Shown in pieces: positions 23,153 to 34,878 of a stretch of 57,759 nucleotides of DNA. Both the position numbers and the translations under genes were made by a program. Below the pieces are notes generated by a model that saw only the letters and a list, made by a program, of their open reading frames with translations, searched no databases and was not told the origin of the DNA. This stretch comes from Chromera velia (Eukaryota; Sar; Chromeraceae), in assembly GCA_018398765.1 (NCBI GenBank), contig JAHBMJ010005853.1, forward strand, positions 5,254-63,012, given 5' to 3'. Within the stretch, counting starts at the first letter, position 1; each line of letters opens with the position of its first letter.

Positions 23153-23981
23153 CCATGCGTGTATACATGCATGTATATACGTATATCGGTTTTTTTTTCG
23201 ATCCAAAAAAAAAAGCCGAGCGCAGGCGCCAAAGCGCGCGGATTGTGCGCGCGCGTTCAACCCCGCGTTGTCATCATGAATGTGATGTCAGATCGAAGGT
23301 CCATTATATGGACCACTGATAATCACTGATATCCACTGATCAATGATCATGCATCGTGACTGATGCCAGAATCAGACAGCAAGTCAACTTATGGGTAGTC
23401 ACACGTGAGGTCTGTCGATGCTGCACACTTCTTCGCAAAGTACTTTCAATAGATAGCCCTTTCAATCCCACAATCCGTCGGTTGCTCTGAAAGGGGAAGG
23501 CCAAAAGGTTCCCGTCTCCTAGCTTCTTAGATTCTGGGCGTTGTCTCTCGGAACACATTCTATATTAGTCGCTCCCTCCTGTTTTTCGTCTGACGGCCGT
23601 TGTAGCATTCGGGAGGCGTTGCAACTGACACACGCAGGACTGTAGGGCAAGAAGGGAAGCGAAGGGGAGAATGAAAGGGTGAAAGGCCATTGAGGTTGCT
23701 GGAATGAAGTGTACCGAGAGAAGATACGACGAGGAACAATGGTGTATCGAGAAAACTCCGAGAAGGAAAAATGGCGACACCGTCAGTCTGCCACGACGCA
23801 CTTTTGTTGTTCTTTCTACGTCCTCTATTCATTTTTTAGATGTTGAGAAGGGCAGGGTGCAGCACAGCAGCAAGTGCGTGTCCCGTGTCCGTCTACGAAC
23901 TGCTGTCGCGATCATGGACAAGGCTTCAATTGTTCCCGTCGTTTTTGTGCGACTTTTCCGGCTTCCTTCTTTTGCCCCCNT

Positions 23982-24048
<67 letters not shown>

Positions 24049-24181
24049 ATGTGTGCGCGCGCGTGTGCGTGCGTGCGTGCGTGCGTGCGTGCGAGAGTGC
24101 GTGGTGCGTGTGTTTTCCTGAACCGCAAAGAACCTGAGAGAAGGATAGTCACACAGTCCATCTCTCTGTCTGCCTGTGCAG
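23153..24181. other. 5' region of the PLAC8 gene with CT/GT microsatellite
   Basis: No exon is firmly placed. An N at 23980 precedes a CT run and a long GT array (about 23981-24100), which probably belong to an intron of the PLAC8 gene, since the next exon needs a phase-1 upstream exon. Candidate 5' coding sequence may lie within 23704-23930 but is not supported by homology. Confidence 0.4.
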
Positions 24182-25294
24182 CTCTGATCCGAAACAGCGC
24201 GTGCTGCCCTCCGAGGACCTCCTGGAATCTCTGCTGCATGGGCTTCTGCTGTCCCTGCGTCGTTGCGGGGCAGCTGGGGGAGGCCCTCAGGATGAACTGC
24301 TTGGTGGTGGGGGGGGTCTTCTGTCTAGGGCAAACATTCGCGTGCCCATGCTTTGTGCCGCAGCTGCTCATGTGTATGCTCAGGTCCGTTATTTCGTTTC
24401 TGTATACCCCTTTTTGTTGCTGTTTGTGATGTGTCGATCTGCCTTTCGGAAAGCGAATGCATGGGGATCGATGTGACAGTATGCATCGTGCCTGTTCACA
24501 CATGCGTATGCGTGTGTATGGTCAGGGATTTGTGACCTTTTGAGGCTCTGAGAAGAGGGGCACTGTCAGTCAGAGAAGCTCTCCGTGTCCACCTAGCCTT
24601 CGCTGATTGAGGAAGATGCAGACAAAAAAGCTCTCTTGACAAGAAATTCAAATTCCATTCGATCTGACTGATGCGACAGTTTCAATATGGACACATGACA
24701 TGCGAAGGCACGTTTTGAAAATACCAAATTGGGGTTACACAAATTGTCCATCTGTACACAAGAAACGTGCAGGGGGGAACTTCGAAATCAGTACCGACTT
24801 CCCGGGAATGAGTTCCAAGACCTCGTCGTGGCCTGCTGCTATCCCTGTGCGCTCATACAGGTCCGACAGGACGGATGCGCGCTTACAATTAAGATGCATG
24901 CACAAGGGCCCTTTTCTCGTTCCTCCTGTGCCCTCCAGGCACCCTTCTCGTTGGGTGTTTGCTGCTATCCTCTCCCGACGCAAGTGTCTTTTTGGTTCCG
25001 TGTCTGTGTTTGTTCTCTCCCCCCGTCTGTCGCTCTTACAGAGGGATGAATCAAGGGGGGATGAGGAAGGAGTGAGGAGAGCGGAGAGAGCGAACAGAAG
25101 AGGACGGGAAAGAACGCTGATTGGAGGACACACAGAGTGTGCTTTGACCTGCTCATCCTTCATCCTCTCTTTCTTCTCTCTATCTGCAGGCGAAGAAGCA
25201 CGTGGACGACGTTGGTCCCTCGGACTCTCCTGACTCAGGGGGGTGGGAGGCCACACCTAGGCAGGAGCAGATGCGTGCGCTGTTGCCCAGGTAA
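24182..25294 (+). CDS. PLAC8-family cysteine-rich protein (5' exons not placed)
   Basis: Three exons are joined by good splice sites and matching phases: 24182-24383, 24773-24860 and 25190-25294 (TAA stop). The first carries W-N-L-C-C-M-G-F-C-C-P-C-V-V-A-G-Q, then CLGQTFACPC and a hydrophobic stretch. The second supplies GELRNQYRLPGNEFQD followed by ACCYPCALIQ. These are the two Cys-rich blocks and the R-x-x-Y-x-(I/L)-P-G signature of PLAC8/cornifelin proteins, membrane-associated proteins linked in plants and animals to cell-size control and metal or calcium handling. The last exon encodes a short polar tail. Introns are 389 and 329 bases. The first exon begins in phase 1, so at least one upstream exon exists. 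AT-rich DNA follows the stop. The specific role is unknown. Confidence 0.8.
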
Positions 25295-25369
25295 AAGACT
25301 GAAAGACGATGAAGAGGAGAAAAAGAAGCCCTAGTTCTCGTCTGGACATTTGCAAGAAACAACGTTCAT

Positions 25370-25740
25370 GGAGTAATGAAAAATCGGAGTGATGCGGTTA
25401 ATGACAGGAGTCTCAGATCCGTATAAAATCATGTAGAGCCTAGTGTAGAGCATAGTATTTACCCCAAAAATCTTTAAACGTATGAAATACAATACTGGCT
25501 ATATAATTGGTTAACACGCGCAGAATCTTTTGATCCATAAGCAAAACTTAAAACTATATTTGAAATTTAAAAAATTAAAGAAGAAGCTGTCTATACTAGT
25601 AGACACGGAGATGTGTGCTAAACTATAAGAACGAATATCTAGCTACACACGAAGACAAAAATAAAGACTCACGAAGAAATCGATCCGTAGGTCCTTATTC
25701 CAGAGAAAGTCGTTATAAAATGGCAAGCAGAGAGCCACTC
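25370..25740. other. AT-rich island, left part
   Basis: AT-rich, non-coding DNA lies just after the PLAC8 stop. The same kind of sequence resumes right of the LTR element at 28047, so the two parts were probably one island before insertion. Confidence 0.5.
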
Positions 25741-25743
25741 TGA

Positions 25744-26162
25744 GAGGAGAAACGTTCAATTCTAGCAATCGATCGAGATGAAACAATAAGAAATTTTGTG
25801 AGTCAAAATAGATGTGAGAGGAAACGCCTGACGGAGTCCCTGCGTGTAGGAACCCCAGAAAGCCCTAAACGAGAAGTGAAAGAGTTCCAAAGATCAATCG
25901 GGACTCAGCGTGCATCACTCAACGTGCAATCACTGACAGGAGAGGCGAGCCGGGATCAGTCAAAAAGAGAAGCATATGGAAAGATGAATATCATGTGTGA
26001 GGCAAGCTGACCAGTAGTGGCGCGCGCAGCATTTAAGGATCCGGATGGGGACTTACGCGCTTTAAAGATCAATTCGCTCGGCATGCACCCCTTACCAAAC
26101 GGAAAAAGACAAAAGAAGTGCGCATCGACAAGCAAAAAACAGGAGCAGCATGCTTCTAGAAC
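25744..26162 (-). repeat. Left long terminal repeat (3' LTR of the minus-strand element)
   Basis: It aligns along its whole length with 27603-28045. It lacks about 20 bases that the right copy has near 27750-27770, and lacks a six-base insertion near 27920. Confidence 0.7.
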
Positions 26163-26256
26163 TACAGCGGTAGCTGACAAAACCGGAGAACGAGATAGAA
26201 GAAACGAAACGTGACAGAAAACATAAAGAAAACTATGAGAAACAAACAAAACGCTC

Positions 26257-27578
26257 TCAATAACATGCGGTCAGCTCCTCCCTATCCCCCCTTCTTTCCT
26301 TCTCCATCGTTGGGCGGTCATGCAGAGCAAACGGAGGAAGAGAAGACACAATCTCGCTCCCAAACACCGGAGAAAGAGAGGGAGAGGGACTCATGAGACG
26401 AGTCAGAGTGCCAAGGTCAAGCGCCTTCGTGAGGAGGTCAGAGATATTGGATTTGGTGGGGATCTTGAAGATGTCTATCCTGTGTTGTTCGACCAAGTCA
26501 GTGGCGGCCTGGAAGGGAATGACACAAGCCTTGTCCTACATCTCCCGGATAATGGGGAGGAGGGCATGCTCGGCAGAAAAAGAGGCGCCAGACAACTGCA
26601 GAGACAGAACATTCGCTGCATCGCAGCCAATTCCGACACGGATGTTGGAGTAAAAGGGGGCGGTGCAGTTCGCAAAATCCAGCGCGGTGTCGATGCCTTC
26701 CTCTAGGGCGAGCATCTCTGCTCTTGTAGTTGATCTTGCTATGCGGGACTGCCTCCTGCTTTTCCAAATGAGAGGTGAGTTGTTGATAAAAACAACTTAG
26801 CCCGTCTGAGGATGTAGGGAGGCGGCGTTGCCAAACGATGAGTCCCCGTGCTTGATGGCAGTCAGCTTGGTCGGGTCGGAGGAGGGATGGACGTAGATCC
26901 CGAGAGATGGGTGTGAACGGAGGTAGCATACCGTTTAGAGGAGAAGACAAAGAGCCCTCTCGGTCGGGGAGATAGGCAGAAGTGCGCGAGAGTGACATCT
27001 GGCCGTGTGTAGCTCGCCACGTAGCCTACCTGCCCGAGCAGGGTTCGGAAGACCTTCACACCTACGGCAGACAGCAGAGGAGAGGTGTTGTCCTCATGCG
27101 TAGACCCGACAGGGAGAGGCTTATCTGCACCTCGGTTAGAACTGGCCATATCAGGAGGGAGGACAAGGGAGGGGACGTAGTCATGCTGGTGGCAGAACAC
27201 GCCGGTGGTGGAGACGTCGAACTGTATACCAACAAAACGACCCTCCGAGAGATCGGTGTAATCGCCGCACGTCACGATGTTCTTAAGGGGGTTAATGGTA
27301 GCTGCCACATCCTCTCCGATGCCCAAAATGAGCAGGTCGTCACAGTAGGTGGCCAGGAGAGCACAAAGCTCACCATCGGTACAATGCAACACCCACATAC
27401 CCGGAAAGAGCGTTGGCTCCCATCCAAGGGAGCAGAGGACGGAGGTAAGAAAATCCTCGAAGACCTTGCCTGCGTCGGGCAAGCCGTAAACAGCCTTGTG
27501 GAGGACCCAGAGAAACTGCCCTTGGTCTGGCTGGTCGGAAGGGGGGATGGCTAGATATTCGTTCTTATAGTCTAGCAC
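26257..27578 (-). pseudogene. Copia-type pol remnant: reverse transcriptase and RNase H
   Basis: The frame 27578-26862 shows copia reverse-transcriptase blocks: DYKNEYLAIPPSD (usual D-V-K-N-A-F-L), LHKAVYGLPDAGKVFEDFL, the catalytic TYCDDLLILG, EGRFVGIQFD, and the connection block LLGQVGYVASYTRPDVTLA. Beyond it, other frames give RNase H-like pieces and, at 26496-26257, the terminal block EQHRIDIFKIPTKSNISDLLTKAL, which is the usual C-terminal end of copia pol. Frame changes between these parts show decay. Everything before the RT start is deleted. Confidence 0.8.
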
Positions 27579-27602
27579 ACATCTCGTGGTGCCGGCTCCC
27601 GG

Positions 27603-28045
27603 GAGGAGAAACGTTCAATTCTAGCAATCGATCGAGATGAAACAATGAGAAATTTTGTGAGTCAAAATAGATGTGAGAGGAGACGCCTGACGGAGTCCCT
27701 GCGTGTGGGAACCCCAGAAAGCCCCAAACGAGAAGTGAAAGAGTTCTAAGGATGACAATCACTTGTGTAAACAATCGGGACTCAGCGTGCATCACTCAAC
27801 GTGCAATCACTGATAGGAGAGGCGAGCCGGGATCAGTCAAAGAGAGAAGCGCATGGAAAGATGAATATCATACGTAAGGCGAGCTGACCAGTGGTGGCGT
27901 GCGCAGCATTTAAAGAATCCGATCCGGATGGGGACTTACGTGCTTTAAAAATCAATTCGCTCGGCATGCGCCCCTTACCAAACGGAAAGAGATAAAAGAA
28001 GTACGCATCGACAAGCAAAAAATAGGAGCAGCATGCTTCTAGAAC
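27603..28045 (-). repeat. Right long terminal repeat (5' LTR of the minus-strand element)
   Basis: Direct repeat partner of 25744-26162. The pol remnant begins about 25 bases inside it, so the leader and gag region has been lost by deletion. A primer-binding site could not be recognised. Confidence 0.7.
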
Positions 28046-28046
28046 A

Positions 28047-28530
28047 TTACGAACACTAAGACAATGCTAAAGACAATGATACAGAGTGATCGATGCACTG
28101 CATGACATAATTACAGCGTTACTCACTAACGCAGTCAGATGCTGGGTCCAATAGTAGGTCGGACGATCGATGTAATATGATACATACATATGATTGAACA
28201 TAATTATATGAAAAAAAAATAACTCCGCTATCATCAGCGCTATGCAATTAACCCCTAGCAAAACGCTTTACTTTTTTTTGTACGTCAAACTATGTCAAAC
28301 AGCTGTTGTTTGACTGTTCAAGTCCTAGTTCAAGTCACTGTTGCACAACTGTTCTAGCAACTGTTGTTCGTACACATTTCATAGTGAGACTTACGCAACT
28401 GCATGTTGTTAAGTGTTGCTGAGGTCACAATAAGGTGTACAACTAGGTGTACAAAGTGGGAAAAACAGAAAAAAAAGATACATATATATGTATTTCTACA
28501 CTTTTAAGTTTCAAATACACCACAGGAGGT
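28047..28530. other. AT-rich island, right part
   Basis: AT-rich sequence with repeated CAACTGTT-like words (28300-28420) and no coding potential. It looks like the continuation of the island left of the LTR element. Confidence 0.45.
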
Positions 28531-31500
28531 CGTTTCTTAGCTAGCTTTAAATTGAGCTGCATTGATACCTTTTCTCGCTGCCTGTGACTCTTTTTCTCCT
28601 CTGCTCCTTGCCCGTTTCCCTGGCTCCTTTTCTTCTTGCTCCTTTCCATGAAAGAGCGGGAGTGTGATTCAGAAAACGAGAGCAAACAACTTGAAAAGAT
28701 TTCGAGAGTCCCAAAAAGAGTCGAAGTGAGTTATCGAAGAGTGCAATAGCGATCTCTCCTGTCTTCTTTTCTTCGAACCCCTGTACCTCTTTGTGCATCA
28801 ACCACTGGCATGGTTGAGTATGGGGGACCATGCATGCACGATCCATCGTTCTGATCGTCGTGATCGAATTCAAAGTTCTTGCATATTCCGTTTTTTTGGG
28901 TGTCTTCTTCTAGTCTGCTTTGGTCATCCGTGTCTGGACATGCTCCAGCAACCACAGCTAAATGTCATTGAGCATGAAGGCATGATGCAGACATGAAGAA
29001 GGAAGACCAAAGCGATTCGATTCGACAGAATTAAGGGCAAATCAACGAAACACAGACAGAAAGAAAGAAGCGAAGAAAGGAAGCGCCGACAGCATGAAAA
29101 ACTTAGAGTGTACGCACGCATACCTGGCCCGTGGGCAAAGCCAATCTACTCAGCATTGAATGAGCATACGACAGGTTGTCGAGTGATTCTCTTGGACCCC
29201 AAAAGAAAAGTTGCATTGGAAGAAAGTGTGAAGGAATCATCCCGGTGAGCAGAAAAATCAACAGCCTCAAACGAGAAAGAAAAAGCTGATGGCAGGAAGT
29301 ACCGATCTTCTTGCTCGCTGCTCTCCCCTGACTAAGCTAGTGAGATGGATCAGAGGACCACTCTCTGCCTCGGAGTTTCCCGTCTCGTTCCCTTGATTGC
29401 CTTTCTGTTCTTGCCGACAGATCCTTTCAGCTCATCCGACCGGACCCGATTCCATCAACTGGTGCATTCCTTTGCATGTCCTGTCTGTGTTTGTGTTTGC
29501 ATATGCATGTGGGGTGGAAACAATCAATCGAAGTTGAGACGCAATTGCAGTGAAGTTGCTGGAACCATTCTTTCTTTCTGTTTGATGCCCTCTGTCTTTC
29601 TCTCGCGTTCTAAAGACTCTCTGACGCACCTTCTATAAACAGTTTGCCCTTTCTGTTTCTGCCTGTCATGCATGAAAGCACAGAAAGAGCCAGCAAGGCC
29701 GTACCTTATTCCCGTCTCCCTGCTACGTTTGGTTTTTGCGACCTCCCACTGTCTGTTTCTGATCTGTGAAACGTCATTTCTCCTCGACATCTAAAATTCA
29801 CGCCCTGAAAAGAAAACACGGCCTGCTGCAAGACCCTCCGTGTGCGCCTTCTCCAATGTTTCTTTCTACCTTTGCTTTCTCACTCACCTTTCACTTTTTG
29901 AAGGGAGTAAAGATTTGTTTGGGAGGGGGCGGATAGAGACACAGACAGACAGATTGAAAGTGGACGTAGTTTGAATGCTTCTGCTTCGTCTTCCCATCAT
30001 GCCTAAATTCCTCTATACAGTTCCTTAATTCACTTTGTGTCCCTGCCTCTGACTCTTAGAGGGCTTGTAGAGTGGAGTGGATTGGAAGGAAAAGCAGTGA
30101 AGCCTCCCTCCGGCTGTCAGACTCTGCCTCTTTCTGCCAGCATGGGCTTTTCCCTCATTTGTTTTCCTTGTCACTAGTAGACTCTTTGGTGCTATGTGTC
30201 TACCTGAAATCCTTCCTCTCCAGCCCCTGAACCCTCCTTTTTTTACTTTGCATGTTGCCCTTTCCCCGCGTGCCTTTGGGTCTTCTGCTTTCTGTCTGCC
30301 TTTTCTTTTGAATTTCTGTTTTTGTGTCTATGCCACCCACCGTGCAGCTCAGTCTCTTGTCTACTCCCTCCTTCCCTTTTCGACCTTCTCGGACAAAAAC
30401 GGCATGCCCTCCCTTCACCCTTCATCTTCTCACACAAGATCGCCCCCCGTTCCATACAGCAAGCATCAACTGCACACAAGAAAAAGGAAGGTGTCCGTCC
30501 CGTGGGAAGCCTTCCATTCAATGAGACGCCCTTCAGCACCGTGCACGATGACAAACGAACCACGCACAACAGTCCACTCAAGTGGCCACACACCTTCCTG
30601 TACAAACATCCAACCGGCTCCTTTGGATGAGAGCGCTCAACCAGGTCCCGAACCAGCTGTCTCCAGAAAGCTCCTCACCTCATCGCATGCAAAGACAGGG
30701 AGAGGAAGGGGGCGCGTGACTGCAGGCTGCTGCGACCGGCTCCCGGTTTGTCGGCAGACCACGCGGAGAAACACGAGAGGGGAATCTTGAATAAAAAGAC
30801 CCGTGTGTCCATCCCCTTTCGAATCGTCCCACCTCAAGCAAACACCTCTAAGAACCCACTCACAGACACACTGAGGCACATACACACAGAGGGTGCGACC
30901 CCACTTTAATTGTTGCGGTATCATTCACTTGCTTCCGTGCCACAGAACAAAACGGCATTCATTCTACACACCACGCTGCGCCCTGCACTTTGTTTTGCGT
31001 CTTTTCTGCATGTCTCATTGAATGTCTGCCTACTTTCGTGTTCTGTGGTTGCTCGTCACCATTCCCTCCTTCCCCCCCTCATCTGAATGGAAATCAAACA
31101 ACGTACAAGGCCTTCAAAGTGCCACTGGTAAACAAACACAAATGTGATGCAACGCCATTCAGTAAGGCTGCGAGAAGGAGTTTTTCTACATTTTGTTTAG
31201 CAGATAGACAGACAGAAAGGCAGACAGAAATAGAATCGATTGCCCGTTGATTGCTAAGGAAAACTTCGAGAAGTGAGACAGCCACGCCCGGGCCACCTCT
31301 TCTTCTGACACTTCCTTTCTCTTTCATGTCTACAATGGATTGTCTGGATTGCATTCTGGCTTCTCTCCTTCTTCCTTTCGGTGCATGAATTCTTCTGTGT
31401 CGTTTGAACCACAGCTTGCGCTTCTCTCCTTCCTCACCACCTCCACGATACTGCACTTCACTCACTCACTCACTCACTCAATCACGAAAACCCACCACCC

Positions 31501-32382
31501 ATCCACTCCCCTCTACTGAGCCTGAACCCCATTTCAAAAGTTTGCACCTTTTGTTTCTCTATGGGTGTCCTGTCTGCTCTGAACATTCAAACAGTCTCTT
31601 ACAGTTTGATTGCAATCATGGAATAGTGCACATTGATAGGACGACAGTCGACAGAATGAAAAATAAAAGAAAACAAATGAGGAAGTAAGTCGATCAGGCT
31701 CTGTGTTTGTCTTTGGAGTTCGGGTCAATGATGAACTCCTCACAGCAACTCTCCCCTCATTCTCCCTCCATTGTTTGCCAATGAGTCACTCACCCACTTC
31801 CGATTGGGGTGAGACTTTCCCAGTCATGCTCTCTCTCAAGTTTGGGCTTTGTGCTAGTCATCCCTTTAATTGCTGTCTTCTGATCTTGCCTCCTTTTGTT
31901 TCCTCTGGTTTGCAGCGAATTCAGTTTTTGTGCGAAGAAATCAAATCAGAACATGACAAGGCAGACATGCAGGCCTGCACAGAGACAAAACAGACTTCTG
32001 CAGTCTCTGCAGAGAAACGAAGAAGAGAAAGAAAGGGACAATACAGCAAACAAACATCAAAAACAGCATAAATTTACCGTAAAACTCAAGCAGGAAGAAA
32101 GAAAGGGCGAACCCTCCCGCTCGACTTGTTGCTCTTTTTCTTCATTCAGCTGAAGACCAACCTCCAATTCTCATTTCCTTTCACAGTCAGTCAGACTGTC
32201 TTGTGACCCCTGCTATCGAAAGGAAAGAAAAGAGGAATACTGCAAAGAAAAGAAATCGAAATGTTTTTACCAAACAAGAACACCCTCCCCTGTACCAACA
32301 CCCCTCCCCCATTCTCACGAAAAGTGCACAATTCTGTCATGGGGGCCTGTCTTTTCCTCTTCCGCACCCCACTGCTCGGTCA
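28531..32382. other. Long stretch without a supportable gene
   Basis: The base composition is like that of the genic DNA, but no frame on either strand shows a domain, a convincing series of splice sites or a consistent codon pattern. Short repeats occur (CACT at 31460-31479; GTGTTTGTG near 29490). It lies downstream of the minus-strand rhodopsin, so it may hold a long 3' UTR, non-coding RNA or an unrecognised gene with short exons. Confidence 0.35.
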
Positions 32383-34878
32383 TCAATACGAGAAGTGCTG
32401 CGTGCCCACTCGACTGAAGTTCACCCCTGACAGCAGTCCATCAACCTGGTCCTCTACCTCCGTGGCACCCCCCTCAGTGCGTGCGGGTCCGGGAGGAGTT
32501 GCAGAGGCCGAGGGGAAGGAGGGGGTCGAGGGAAGGACCCCGGCAGGCTGCTGGCTGTACATGCCGGGGCCCTGGGGGAACTGCATTCCCTGCGGCTGTT
32601 GCATTCCCTGCTGTTGGAATTGCATGGGCATCGTCTGCTGCATCTGCATCATTCCGCCCCCAAATTGCTGTTGTGGTTGGGTGAAAGGAGCCGGCTGCTG
32701 CTGCTGTGGCATTTGCTGCATGGGCATAGTCTGGCCGAAGGGGCTGTTCATGGGGGCGGAGCTGTAGGGGGTCTGCATACTCCCCATACTCATAGGAGTC
32801 ATCTGCAAACAGAGATGGTGTTTGCGTGTGATAGCTCATTGTCCTAACATACAAGCGTGAATGCAGACGGATCTTTCCGATTACTCCAATCCTTTCCTTT
32901 TGCAGACATGAGTGAAAGTCTGCATGCAAGATTCGTACGGCAATCGAGAGAGAAGGAGCAAACTGGGAGCGGGGCGAATAGAGAAAGGAGCAGAGGCACG
33001 GAAAGAGGGAGAGAGAGAGGGAGCAAAAGTGCGTGTTTGTGTATGAGAGAGAGGGAGAGAGAGAGAGAGAGGCGGTCTGCAACAAAACTAACCTGATGTG
33101 CGGTTGTGTCTGCAAAATGGGCTCTGGCAGTCTGGCCGGAAGTTCCATCGTACCCTTGTTGGGGTGTCTGTGCTGCCGCCATGGTGGGCATCTGCTGTTG
33201 GAATCTGGCTGGCTGCTGTTGCTGTTGCTGTGGGGGAACGGCCGCAGAAGGGAAGCCTCCTACTCCCGCTCTGCTCATGTACAGCTGCATGAGCTGGCCT
33301 GATGCCAACCTTCCCTTCTTTCTCAATTCCTCTTGCGCCTCGTGTCCCTGCTCTCCCTTTTTTGCATTCTTCTCCACATCCTTCAAAAGCTTCTCTGTCT
33401 CTGATGGGCTTCTGATTGCCTTCTGGACCCCGTCAGGTCCAATTCGGGAAAGGAAAGTAGAGTCTGTCTTTCCGATGTGTTGCATCAACATTGCAAGGCG
33501 TGTTGCTTCATCGGCTCTCTCCCACTCCTCCAGTTCACCTGCCAACATCTGACCACCCCACTTGGCACGAACCCAAAAGATGAAAAGGGAGAACAGAGCT
33601 TTGGAAAGAAAGTCAATCACGGTAATTCCTCCCATCATCACTGCTCCGTTGATAACGTCCGCTCCCTCAGGACCCAAAATCCAAATGATTGGAAAAAGGG
33701 TCCAGGAGACCAACACGAACAGCGCTGTCTTTCTCATGAACGAGCTGCCCCTGAAGAGGGTCTCCTTTCTCTTCGTGCCCTCCATCACGATGTTGTTGTA
33801 TGTGTACCAGAGGAGAAAGAAGAACCAGCCGGCAGCGAAGAACATAGCCAGACGGATGGTGAACTCTGGTGCCATGGAGGCGCCGATACCCAAGAGCAGC
33901 ATGAACAGAGTCGAGAGGTGAGTCTCGATCATTCTTTGCGGTGCTGCGTTGGCCAAAATAGCGACCTGAAGAAAGGGAAAACAAATCCACAGAATGAGCA
34001 TGAATGCACTAACACATGGCCAAAAACGCAAAAACTCATCGGAATTAAGTGACTTCAAGTTGAGTGGCCCTTCTGGAGTCGACAGACCCGCCAACAATGG
34101 GCACTTGGCCCTAGTTGCATTTTGTATGCATATTTCCTCAAAAGGAGAGAGAAACACGGAGAGAAGACTGCCAAAACCTTCCCGAAGTGCAGTGTTTCAA
34201 GAATACAGAGACCAGTACATATGTATGCAGCATGTACATTATATGTAGAGACATGGAGTGCGTCCTGTTGTCACCAGCACAAACACAGCACCATTTGACA
34301 CAAGCAGACTGGAAAAAAAGAAACGCACAGTTGGTACATCTTTTTCCTTGCAAGGCCCCGAGGGTAGCAGCGCAGCTTTGCAACATGTGAAGAGAGGTCA
34401 GTCACAAAGAAGCTCCTCAGACAACATCAACTCATCATTAATGAGAGCAGAACCGGATACGCACCTGGAGTGTCATCAGAGGACATGTGACAGCCCACTG
34501 GAAGTACTTGGCGATGTCGACCCTGAAGCAGTTGTCCAAGAAGAAGTCATCTGCCTGGCTGAGTTGGATGATGTTGATCAGCCCTGTGAAGAGCATGATG
34601 TAGGCGTTCAGGGAGGAACACAGAGAGAACCTCCGAAGACGGGAGTCCTCAAGCTGCGGGTTGGGGAAACGGGTCCATAGATAGAACCCATAGGCAAAGA
34701 AGAAGAAGATGGCACCTGCGCGAAGGCCGTATTGAATCACGTTGAAGCCCTCGCTTCCTGCTTGGCATTTCAATGCCCAATCCGTATAGTCTCCCTTCTG
34801 ATTGGCAAACCAGTAGTTACTCGGCAGTTTGTTCAGCCGGTCTACTATATTGGAATTTGTAAGCCCGTATGTCGTCAT
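32383..34878 (-). CDS. Microbial (type I) rhodopsin with Gln/Met-rich C-terminal tail
   Basis: Three phase-0 exons: 34878-34465, 33965-33093, 32802-32383, with donors CAG|GTGCGT and CAG|GTTAGT and acceptors TTCAG|GTC and TTGCAG|ATG; 568 residues. Seven helices. Helix C is D-I-A-K-Y-F-Q-W-A-V-T-C-P-L-M-T-L-Q. Aligned to bacteriorhodopsin: K124=R82, Q127=D85, W128=W86, T131=T89, C132=T90, Q138=D96. Helix F has W226 (W182), F229 (Y185), P230 and W233. Helix G has D256 (D212) and the retinal Schiff-base lysine K260. The retinal pocket is therefore kept, but both proton acceptor and donor carboxylates are replaced by Gln, which argues against a proton pump. The T-C-P motif recalls channelrhodopsins. 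A channel (perhaps anion) or a sensor is likeliest. After helix G come about 60 charged residues and a long low-complexity Gln/Met/Pro tail, largely exon 3. Divergent from the MYND/MSS51 gene. Confidence 0.9.
33003..33072. repeat. GA-rich microsatellite in rhodopsin intron 2
   Basis: Interrupted GA/GGA repeats lie inside the intron between 33092 and 32803. On the transcribed strand they form a pyrimidine-rich tract. The protein-like open frames across it are not coding. Confidence 0.75.

Larger units (their letters stand above)
25741..28046 (-). mobile_element. Truncated Ty1/copia-type LTR retrotransposon
   Basis: Two long direct repeats, about 25744-26162 and 27603-28045, share most of their sequence (both begin GAGGAGAAACGTTCAATTCT and end near GCATGCTTCTAGAAC). 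They flank decayed pol sequence on the minus strand. The outer ends are TG at 25741 and CA at 28045-28046. The internal region is only about 1.4 kb: it starts within reverse transcriptase directly beside the right repeat, so gag, protease and integrase are gone. The repeats differ by substitutions and indels, so the insertion is old. No clear target-site duplication was found (CACTC left, TTACG right). Superfamily from the YCDD-type active site and the gene order of the remnant. Confidence 0.75.

Noticed and set aside
30194-30790. Plus-strand 198-codon frame
   Set aside because: It is rich in Pro, Ser, Thr and Arg without a motif. Overlapping frames on the other strand are equally open, so it cannot be told from chance.
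33477-34052. Plus-strand frame of 191 codons
   Set aside because: It is antisense to the rhodopsin exon that carries helices D-G.
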